NCBI RefSeq assembly: GCF_000620645.1
Contig: NZ_JIAV01000014.1
Location: 186,001-250,000, forward strand
Direction of reading: 5' to 3'
DNA from: Nocardioides sp. URHA0032
GTDB lineage: Bacteria > Actinomycetota > Actinomycetes > Propionibacteriales > Nocardioidaceae
Length of the DNA: 64,000 bases
Both the position numbers and the translations under genes were made by a program. The notes beneath the pieces were generated by a model that was given only the letters and a program-made list of their open reading frames with translations, had not been told where the DNA came from and did no database searches. Of the stretch, positions 53,915 to 61,132 are shown one piece after another (positions within the stretch are counted from its first letter, which is position 1; every line of letters starts with the position of its first letter).

Positions 53915-55261
53915 ATGACCGAATCTGCTGTTGGCGGGCCCTCGCTCCCCCAGGAGCGCCGCCTCGTCACCGAGATCCCGGGCCCCGGCTCGCTGGAGCG
54001 CCTGGACCGCAAGAAGGCGCACGTCGCGGACGGCGTCGGCACGATGCTGCCGGTGTTCGTGGTCGCGGCCGGGGGCGGCGTCCTCGTCGACGTGGACGGG
54101 AACTCGCTGATCGACCTCGGGTCCGGCATCGCCGTGACCTCGGTCGGCAACGCGGCACCGGCGGTGGTCCGGAACGTCACCGCGCAGGTCGAGGCGTTCA
54201 CCCACACCTGCTTCATGATCACGCCGTACGACGGCTACGTGGACGTGTGCGCCGCGCTCGCCGAGCTCACCCCCGGCGACCACGCGAAGAAGAGCGCCCT
54301 GTTCAACTCGGGCGCCGAGGCCGTCGAGAACGCCGTGAAGATCGCGCGCGTGGCCACCGGACGCGACGCGGTGGCGGTCTTCGACCACGCGTACCACGGC
54401 CGCACCAACCTGACGATGGCGATGACCGCGAAGAACATGCCGTACAAGAACGGCTTCGGCCCGTTCGCCGGCGAGGTCTACCGCGCGCCGATGTCGTACC
54501 CGCTGCGTGACGGGCTGACCGGCGAGCAGGCCGCGGCCCGCGCGATCGACGTGCTCGACAAGCAGGTCGGCGTCCAGAACCTCGCCTGCCTGGTCATCGA
54601 GCCGATCCAGGGCGAGGGCGGCTTCGTCGTACCGGCGCCGGGGTTCCTGCCCGCGCTCGCCGCCTGGGCGAAGGAGAACGGCGTGGTGTTCGTCGCCGAC
54701 GAGATCCAGTCCGGCTTCTGTCGCACCGGCGACTGGTTCGCCGTCGACCACGAGGCGGTCGTGCCGGACCTGGTGACGACCGCGAAGGGCATCGCCGGCG
54801 GCCTGCCGCTCGCCGCCGTCACCGGGCGCGCCGAGCTGATGGACTCCGTGCACGTCGGCGGTCTCGGCGGCACGTACGGCGGCAACCCCGTCGCCTGCGC
54901 CGCCGGCCTCGGCGCGATCGAGGAGATGCGCCGGCACGACCTCGGCGCCCGCGCCCGCGAGATCGGTGCCCGCATGGAGAAGCGGCTGGCGGATTTGCGG
55001 GCCGAGCACGACGTGGTCGCGGACATCCGGGGCCGTGGCGCGATGATGGCGATCGAGCTCTGCAGGCCGGGCACCACGGAGCCGGACCCGGTCCGGACCG
55101 CGGCGGTCTCGGCGTACTGCCACCGCAACGGCGTGGTCACCCTGACCTGCGGCACTTGGGGCAACGTGTTCCGGTTCCTCCCTCCGCTCTCGATCGGCGA
55201 CGAGCTGCTCGACGAGGGGTTCGACGTCGTCGCGGAGGCGTTCGCGGCGACGGCCGGCTGA
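53915..55261 (+). CDS. gabT: 4-aminobutyrate--2-oxoglutarate aminotransferase
   Basis: This 448-residue class III PLP aminotransferase has the family features NSGAEAVENAVKIAR, AYHGRTNLTMAMTAK, VFVADEIQSGFCRTG and the PLP-binding Lys in TTAKGIAGGLPLAAV. It most likely transaminates GABA to succinate semialdehyde; a related omega-amino acid is possible. The ATG at 53915 is preceded by a weak site. It is divergent from dxr across a 92-bp gap. Confidence 0.92.
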   Translation: MTESAVGGPSLPQERRLVTEIPGPGSLERLDRKKAHVADGVGTMLPVFVVAAGGGVLVDVDGNSLIDLGSGIAVTSVGNAAPAVVRNVTAQVEAFTHTCFMITPYDGYVDVCAALAELTPGDHAKKSALFNSGAEAVENAVKIARVATGRDAVAVFDHAYHGRTNLTMAMTAKNMPYKNGFGPFAGEVYRAPMSYPLRDGLTGEQAAARAIDVLDKQVGVQNLACLVIEPIQGEGGFVVPAPGFLPALAAWAKENGVVFVADEIQSGFCRTGDWFAVDHEAVVPDLVTTAKGIAGGLPLAAVTGRAELMDSVHVGGLGGTYGGNPVACAAGLGAIEEMRRHDLGARAREIGARMEKRLADLRAEHDVVADIRGRGAMMAIELCRPGTTEPDPVRTAAVSAYCHRNGVVTLTCGTWGNVFRFLPPLSIGDELLDEGFDVVAEAFAATAG

Positions 55262-55372
55262 CCGGTCCACCCCTCCCCGCCGGCCGCGACCCGGGTCTGA
55301 CCGCGTTCACGCTCCTGTCACTCCGGGGCGGTGACGAGGTGCGGAACCGCAGGCATCGGGTACCACGCGCCC

Positions 55373-56626
55373 GTGACCGCCGACCTCGTCTACCTCGTCG
55401 CCGGCGCGAGCCTCCTGCTGGCGATCGTGCTCCCTGCGCTCCTGGACCGCTGGGCGGTGTCGGCGCCGATGGTGCTGGTCACCGTCGGACTGCTGCTGGG
55501 CCTGACCCCGCTCCCCGACGGGATGCCGCTCGACCCCCAGGCGAACCGGGCCACGATCGAGCACGTCACCGAGCTGGTCGTGCTGGTCGCGCTGATGGGG
55601 GTCGGCCTGGCGCTCGACCGGCCGCTCGAGGTCCGCCGCTGGGCGTCGTGGCGGCGCTGGGGCGCCACCTGGCGCCTGCTCGGCATCAGCATGCCGCTGA
55701 CGATCGGCGCGATCGGCCTCCTCGGCTGGGCGGCCGGGCTCCCGGCCGCGGCCGCGGTGCTCCTCGGCGCGGTGCTGTCGCCCACCGACCCGGTGCTCGC
55801 CTCCGACGTCCAGGTGGCCGGGCCGCAGACCGGGGACCATGAGGTCGACGAGGACGACGAGGTGCGGTTCACGCTCACCTCCGAGGCCGGGTTGAACGAC
55901 GGCCTGGCCTTCCCGTTCGTGTACGCCGCGATCCTGCTCGCGACCCACGGCGCCCTGTCCGGCTGGGTGCTCGAGTGGGTGGGCTGGTACCTCGTCGGCA
56001 AGGTCCTCCTCGGCGTGCTCGCCGGCATCCTCGTCGGCCGGGTGCTGGCGTACGCGGCGTTCCGCTCGAGCAGCGCGTCGCTGCGGGTGGCCGAGCGCGG
56101 CGAGTCCCTGATGGCGCTCGCGGCGCTCGTGTCGGCGTACGGCGTGGGCCAGGTCGTCGGCGGCTACGGCTTCCTGTCGGTCTTCGCGTGCGCGATGACC
56201 TTCCGCTCCGCCGAGCGCTCCCACGACTACCACGCGGCGATGCACGAGGTCGCCGAGCGCCTGGAGCGGCTGCTGACGCTGTTCGTGCTGCTGGTGCTCG
56301 GCATCGCGACGACCCGCGGGCTCTTCGGGAGCCTGGACTGGAAGGGCGTCGCGATCGCGGTCGCACTGGTCCTCGTCGTGCGGCCGCTCGCCGGGACCGT
56401 CGGGCTGCACGGCTGCCTCGAGCCTGATGAGCGGCGGACGGTGGCCTTCTTCGGGGTGCGCGGGATCGGCTCGATCTACTACCTCGCGTACGCCGGCGGG
56501 GAGGCCGAGGGCCTGGCCACCGACTGGATGTGGTCGACGGTGTCGTTCGCGATCGTGCTGTCCGTCTTCGTGCACGGCGCGCTCGCCGCGCCGGTGATGA
56601 GGAGACTCGAAAGCTCCCGCTCTTGA
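55373..56626 (+). CDS. CPA1-type sodium/proton antiporter
   Basis: This 417-residue polytopic protein has about twelve membrane segments. CPA1 motifs are GAVLSPTDPVLASDVQV (helix 5 with the ion-binding Asp) and SEAGLNDGLAFPFVY (helix 6). VRGIGSIYYLAYA lies near the C-terminus. It exchanges Na+ (or K+) for protons across the cell membrane. The GTG at 55373 starts the first helix; a longer frame from 55331 lacks a plausible start context. Confidence 0.92.
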   Translation: MTADLVYLVAGASLLLAIVLPALLDRWAVSAPMVLVTVGLLLGLTPLPDGMPLDPQANRATIEHVTELVVLVALMGVGLALDRPLEVRRWASWRRWGATWRLLGISMPLTIGAIGLLGWAAGLPAAAAVLLGAVLSPTDPVLASDVQVAGPQTGDHEVDEDDEVRFTLTSEAGLNDGLAFPFVYAAILLATHGALSGWVLEWVGWYLVGKVLLGVLAGILVGRVLAYAAFRSSSASLRVAERGESLMALAALVSAYGVGQVVGGYGFLSVFACAMTFRSAERSHDYHAAMHEVAERLERLLTLFVLLVLGIATTRGLFGSLDWKGVAIAVALVLVVRPLAGTVGLHGCLEPDERRTVAFFGVRGIGSIYYLAYAGGEAEGLATDWMWSTVSFAIVLSVFVHGALAAPVMRRLESSRS

Positions 56627-56651
56627 CGCGTGTCAACTGGAACCGGTTCCA
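56623..56651 (+). promoter_or_regulatory. Two palindromic operator candidates before the amidohydrolase gene
   Basis: TTGAC-GCGT-GTCAA (56623-56636) and the perfect 14-bp palindrome TGGAACCGGTTCCA (56638-56651) lie back to back ten bases before the ATG. TTGACG could be a -35 box, placing the second palindrome over the -10 region. This is a classic repressor-operator layout; AACCGGTT-centred sites are common for LacI/GntR-type regulators. No regulator gene is adjacent. Confidence 0.55.
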
Positions 56652-56660
56652 TTCCGAGGC

Positions 56661-58448
56661 ATGACCTTCGACGCGATCATCAAGGGCGGCCGCTGGTTCG
56701 ACGGGACGGGCGCGGCGTCCGCGGTCCGCAACCTCGGCATCCGGGACGGCCACGTCGTGGCCGTCACCAGCGAGGAGCTCGACGAGACGGGCTGCCCCGA
56801 GGTGGTCGACGCGGCCGGGAAGTGGGTGATCCCGGGGCTCGTCGACATCCACACGCACTACGACGTCGAGGTGCTCGACGGCCCCGGGCTGGCCGAGTCG
56901 GTGCGGCACGGGGTGACCACGCTGCTGCTGGGGTCGTGCTCGCTGTCGACCGTGCACGTCGGTGGCGTCGACGCCGGCGACCTGTTCGGGAGGGTCGAGG
57001 CGATCCCCCGCCAGCACGTGATCCGCGCCGTCGACGAGCACCGGACCTGGTCGAGCGCCGAGGAGTACGCCGCCGCGCTGGAGTCGCTGCCCCTCGGACC
57101 GAACCTGGCCGCGTTCATCGGGCACTCCGACATGCGCACCGCGACCATGGGCCTGGACCGCGCGACCCGCAAGGAGGTGCGGCCCAGCCGCCGCGAGCGG
57201 GCCCGGATGGAGAGGATGCTGGCCGAGGCGCTGGACGCGGGGTTCGTCGGCATGTCGGCCCAGCAGCTGCTCTTCGACAAGATCGACGGCGACCTGTGCC
57301 GCTCGCGCACGCTGCCCTCGACGTACGCGAAGGGCAAGGAGATGCGCGGGCTGCGCTCGATCCTCCGCCGCCGGCGCCGGGCGCTCCAAGCGGGGCCGGA
57401 CGCGAGCCACCCGCACACGATCATCACCCAGGCCGTCGGCTCGATCGGCTGGTTCGGCCGGCCGGCCCTGCGCACCAGCCTGCTGTCCGCCGCGGACATC
57501 AAGGCGATCCCGTTCGTGATCCACCTGATGCGGCCGCTCGCCCGGGTCGTGAACCGGCTCGGCGCCGACTTCCGCTGGCAGCACCTGCCCGTGCCGTTCG
57601 AGGTGTACGCCGACGGCATCGACCTGGTGATCTTCGAGGAGTTCGGCTCCGGAGCCGCCGCCCTGCACCTGCAGGAGAAGCTGGCCCGCGACGAGCTGAT
57701 GCGCGATCCCGCGTACCGCCGGCAGTTCCGCAAGGACTACGAGAGCAAGTACGGCCCCCGGGTCTGGCACCGGGACTTCTTCGACGCCGAGATCGTCGCC
57801 TGCCCGGACGGCTCCGTGGTGGGCAAGTCGTTCGGCCAGGTCGGTGTCGAGCGCGGCGGCAAGCACCCGGTGGACGCCTTCTTGGACCTGGTGCTCGAGC
57901 ACGGGACGGCGATCCGCTGGCGCACGACGATCAGCAACCACCGGCCGGCGGTGCTGCGCAAGCTCGCGCGGGACCCGGGCATCCAGGTCGGGTTCTCCGA
58001 CGCCGGGGCACACCTGCGGAACATGGCGTTCTACAACTTCGGGCTGCGGCTGCTCAAGCACGTCCGCGACGCCGACGCCGCGGGCACGCCGTTCATGAGC
58101 GTCGAGCAGGCCGTGCACCGGCTCACCGGGGAGCTCGGCGAGTGGTATCGGATCGACGCGGGCACGCTGCGCGTCGGCGACCGGGCGGACCTCGTGGTGC
58201 TGGACCCCGACCGCCTCGACGCCGCGCTGGAGGAGTACCACGAGGCTCCGGTCGAGCAGTACGGCGGGCTGTCGCGGATGGTGAACCGCAACGACGCCGC
58301 CGTGCCCGCCGTGTTCGTTAGCGGGCGTCGGGTCGTTGAGGACGGCGAGCCGACGGCGCTGCTCGGGCGTGAGCGGACCGGGCAGTTCCTGCGGGCCGGG
58401 CGCGGCGGCGCCGCCGTACCGGCTCCGGCCGTCGAGGCGGCCTCGTGA
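56661..58448 (+). CDS. Amidohydrolase, N-acyl-D-amino-acid deacylase type
   Basis: This 595-residue member of the amidohydrolase superfamily has the metal motif VDIHTHYD near residue 61, a mid-protein region GFVGMSAQQLLFD, the conserved GFSDAGAHL and the C-terminal RVGDRADLVVLDP. It resembles D-aminoacylases/dihydroorotase-like enzymes that cleave N-acyl-D-amino acids, acting in the cytosol. Its stop overlaps the NTF2-like gene start (GTGA). Palindromes at 56623-56651 suggest repressor control. Confidence 0.9.
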   Translation: MTFDAIIKGGRWFDGTGAASAVRNLGIRDGHVVAVTSEELDETGCPEVVDAAGKWVIPGLVDIHTHYDVEVLDGPGLAESVRHGVTTLLLGSCSLSTVHVGGVDAGDLFGRVEAIPRQHVIRAVDEHRTWSSAEEYAAALESLPLGPNLAAFIGHSDMRTATMGLDRATRKEVRPSRRERARMERMLAEALDAGFVGMSAQQLLFDKIDGDLCRSRTLPSTYAKGKEMRGLRSILRRRRRALQAGPDASHPHTIITQAVGSIGWFGRPALRTSLLSAADIKAIPFVIHLMRPLARVVNRLGADFRWQHLPVPFEVYADGIDLVIFEEFGSGAAALHLQEKLARDELMRDPAYRRQFRKDYESKYGPRVWHRDFFDAEIVACPDGSVVGKSFGQVGVERGGKHPVDAFLDLVLEHGTAIRWRTTISNHRPAVLRKLARDPGIQVGFSDAGAHLRNMAFYNFGLRLLKHVRDADAAGTPFMSVEQAVHRLTGELGEWYRIDAGTLRVGDRADLVVLDPDRLDAALEEYHEAPVEQYGGLSRMVNRNDAAVPAVFVSGRRVVEDGEPTALLGRERTGQFLRAGRGGAAVPAPAVEAAS

Positions 58449-58894
58449 GCCGGACCCCGGAGGAGGCCGTCCGGGGCCTCTGGCGGACGCTGTCCGAGCG
58501 GGACTACGACGGCATCGCGGAGTGGGTGACCGAGGACTGCGTCTACCTGGACGTGCCGGTCGGCCCGACCCTGGCCGCCCGAGGCCCGGTGGACATCGCC
58601 AGGCGGCTCGAGGTCGGCTGGGGCGATCTCGCGGCGTACGAGAACCACGACGGCGTGCTCGTCGCCCAGGGCGCGGACGTGATGTACGAGCACTCCGAGA
58701 CGTGGACGTTCGCCTCGGGCGAGGTCGTGACGCTGCCGTTCGTGACCGTCCACCGGGTGCGCGACGGCCGCGTGTGCCTCTGGAAGGACTACTGGGACTA
58801 CGGCGCGATCATGAGCGCCGCGCCGGCCTCCTGGGTCGAGGGGCTCGCCACCGCCGACACCAGCTGGGTGTACGACGCGAGCGGGGAGCTGTAG
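58445..58894 (+). CDS. NTF2/SnoaL-like protein coupled to the amidohydrolase
   Basis: This 149-residue NTF2-fold protein has LWRTLSERDYDGIAEWVTEDCVYLDVP at the N-terminus, an EHSETWTFASGEVVTLPFVTVH strand pair and RVCLWKDYWDYGAIM near the C-terminus. Asp and Trp positions resemble limonene-epoxide-hydrolase-like pockets, but catalysis is unproven. The GTG overlaps the deacylase stop, so the two products probably act on the same compound or pathway. Confidence 0.82.
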   Translation: MSRTPEEAVRGLWRTLSERDYDGIAEWVTEDCVYLDVPVGPTLAARGPVDIARRLEVGWGDLAAYENHDGVLVAQGADVMYEHSETWTFASGEVVTLPFVTVHRVRDGRVCLWKDYWDYGAIMSAAPASWVEGLATADTSWVYDASGEL

Positions 58895-58906
58895 GCGCCC
58901 ACCGGA

Positions 58907-58927
58907 CGGCCGACGTGCACGTGGCCG
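58907..58927. terminator. Hairpin between convergent NTF2-like and secreted-protein genes
   Basis: CGGCC-G-ACGTG pairs with CACGT-GGCCG around the self-complementary centre ACGTGCACGT, with one bulged G. It lies 13 bases after the NTF2-like stop and 40 bases past the end of the convergent gene. It is a bidirectional terminator candidate. Confidence 0.5.
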
Positions 58928-58966
58928 TGCCCGGCCGGCGGGGCGGGGACGACGGCCGAGGTCCGT

Positions 58967-60994
58967 CTAGCGCAGGCGGTACACGTCCATCGCGGTCTCC
59001 CGCACGGCGTTGCCGTGCCGGTCGCGACCCGTGACCCGGATGCTCATCGTCCCCCGGTCGCCGTGGGCACGCGGGGTGGCGTACCGCACCCGGAACGAGT
59101 CCGTCGAGGTCCGGACGACGCGCGCGTCCCGCCAGTGCACGCCGTCGGTCGACACCTCGACGGTGGCGCGGGCGACGTGCTGGTCGTGGGCCGGCGTGCT
59201 GAACGAGAGGCCGAACGTGGTGCGGCCCGGGGCGACGTACCCCGCCAGCGTCGACGGCGGCACGTACGACGGCGTCAGGATCGGCTGGCGGGCAGCGCCG
59301 TGCGCCGAGTGGAAGGTCCACACGTCCTCGACGTTCGTCGAGAGCGTCCAGGTGGGGGCGCTCGGGTGCGAGACGGCGGTCAGCTCGAAGGTCCGCCGGT
59401 CCCGCGGAACCTCGACGGCGTAGGAGATCAGGCCCGTTCCGTCCGCGATCACCCGGCCGTCCTGCCGGAGCGCCCACTCACCGTCCTCGTCCGGCACGAA
59501 GCCGAGCATCTCCGACCCGGCCCCGGAGAACAGCGGGAGCTGTCCGTACAGCACGTTGCGGTAACGCCCGGTGAGCGCGAACGGGCTCGGCCCCTCCGCG
59601 CCCGGTCCGACCGGGCCGTGGGCGAAGACGGTCCGGTAGGTGTGCCCGGCACGGGGATAGCGGTGCACGTCGATCAGCTGGGTGAGGTTCTCGTGGCGCC
59701 GGGTCATCAGGGGCATGACGACCTGCGTGTAGGACAGCTCCCGCGAGGCCTGGAGGAACAGCACCCGCCGGCCGGGCACCCGCGTCTCGAAAGACTGGCC
59801 ACCGGACAGGCCCAGGTCCGACGTCCCGACCTCCACGAACGTGGGTCGGCGACCCGCGGGGCCGTTGGCGTAGAACTCCTGGACCACGCGCGCGAAGTCG
59901 TCGTGGTGGTGCACGAAGGTCAAGTCGGCCGGGACCCCGTCGGCGACGTCGGCGGTCACCGCGAGCCGGTGCGCGGTGCGGGCAGGTCCGCTGCCCCTCC
60001 GGACCAGCTGGGCGGAGACACCCGTGTGCACGGTGCCGTAGGTCGGCTGCGCGGCGACCGGTTGCACGCGCGTGAAGAAGTGCTTCCCGGAGAATCCGAA
60101 CGAGTAGCCGTTGGAGTCGCCGACCTCGGCGCTGATGGTCAGGTCCGCCTCGACCACCCGGTGGCCGGGCATCGAGACGTGGGGCCGTGCGGTCGCGTCC
60201 GCGAGGTTCAGCGACACGGTGCTGTCGTCGGTCACGGCGAACTCCGGCGGGAGCAGCACCGCGCTGAACGTCGAGGCGACGAGCACGTACCTGCCCTCGG
60301 GAACCTTCGCCGTGACGGTGCCGTCGGCGCCGGTCGTGAGGAAGCCGCCGAACGCGGGATCGTCGAGGTCCATCAGGAGCACGTCGGCGTACCCGACCGG
60401 ATCCCCACCGCCGCTGTGGAGCTCGATCGTCAGCGTGTGCCGGGCACGGGAGGCGGTGTGGGTCGTCGCTGCCCCGGCGAGCCGCACCGAGCGGACCGCC
60501 TGGAGGTCGGCGGCCTGCACGCCGGCCGCAGAGTAGGACCCGAGCACCGTGCCCGAGGACGTACGCCGCAGGTGCAGCGCGTCGCCGGCGGCGCTGCGGG
60601 CACGTGGCGCCGCGTCGTCCCGCAGCGTCACCACCACCGGGACTCGCGACCCGTGGAGCCGCGCGAGGCGCGTGACGTCGTAGAGCGACGGGTCGAGCTT
60701 CGACCGGAGCGCCGCCGGCAGCCGGGGCACGAGGTAGCTCGAGGTCCCGACGTCCCCGTGCATCACCTGCCCGCCGAGGTGCGGTCCCGACACGATCCGC
60801 GACACCCGCGAGCCGTCCGCGCGGGTCGTCAGCAGCACGGTGTCGCCGGTGATCAGGTGGACCGTCCGGACCTGGGTCACGGCCAGCGGTCGCGCGGCCG
60901 GCCCCGACGGGCGGCCCGGCGGCGGTCCTGCGGTGGCGGGTGCCGCGACGAGCGCGGCGGCGAGAACGGCGAGCGCGAGCAAGGTACGACGCAT
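58967..60994 (-). CDS. Large secreted protein resembling a subtilase without its catalytic domain
   Basis: This 675-residue protein has a signal peptide (about 1-22) and an N-terminal region VRTVHLITGDTVLL...LYDVTRLARL. I recall that region as the propeptide of large actinobacterial S8 peptidases. The middle and C-terminal parts are beta-rich (GYADVLLMDLDD, GTVTAKVPEGRYVLVAST, FGLSFSTPAHDQ), also like the C-terminus of those enzymes. The S8 catalytic motifs (DTG, HGT, GTSM) are absent and the frame is intact. It may be a cell-surface binding protein or protease inhibitor. ATG 60994. Confidence 0.7.
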   Translation of the reverse strand: MRRTLLALAVLAAALVAAPATAGPPPGRPSGPAARPLAVTQVRTVHLITGDTVLLTTRADGSRVSRIVSGPHLGGQVMHGDVGTSSYLVPRLPAALRSKLDPSLYDVTRLARLHGSRVPVVVTLRDDAAPRARSAAGDALHLRRTSSGTVLGSYSAAGVQAADLQAVRSVRLAGAATTHTASRARHTLTIELHSGGGDPVGYADVLLMDLDDPAFGGFLTTGADGTVTAKVPEGRYVLVASTFSAVLLPPEFAVTDDSTVSLNLADATARPHVSMPGHRVVEADLTISAEVGDSNGYSFGFSGKHFFTRVQPVAAQPTYGTVHTGVSAQLVRRGSGPARTAHRLAVTADVADGVPADLTFVHHHDDFARVVQEFYANGPAGRRPTFVEVGTSDLGLSGGQSFETRVPGRRVLFLQASRELSYTQVVMPLMTRRHENLTQLIDVHRYPRAGHTYRTVFAHGPVGPGAEGPSPFALTGRYRNVLYGQLPLFSGAGSEMLGFVPDEDGEWALRQDGRVIADGTGLISYAVEVPRDRRTFELTAVSHPSAPTWTLSTNVEDVWTFHSAHGAARQPILTPSYVPPSTLAGYVAPGRTTFGLSFSTPAHDQHVARATVEVSTDGVHWRDARVVRTSTDSFRVRYATPRAHGDRGTMSIRVTGRDRHGNAVRETAMDVYRLR

Positions 60995-61132
60995 GAGGAC
61001 CCCCGTGTCCGAGATGAGGGGCACACCGTAACCGCTCGCGGACCTTGCGCGTCGGCAGCGGCGCCGACCCGATCGAGCGCTTGCTGGGCGGCGAGCTCTG
61101 GGCGGCAGCGGAGGAGCTCGATCCGGCTCGCG

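Noticed and set aside
55875-58241. 788-codon open frame on the minus strand
   Set aside because: Opposite the antiporter and deacylase genes; translation is repetitive and Arg/Val/His-rich, a mirror effect of GC bias.
61092-61120. CGAGCTC/GAGCTCG inverted repeat after the ABC transporter gene
   Set aside because: Seven-base arms with a 15-base loop are too weak to call a terminator.
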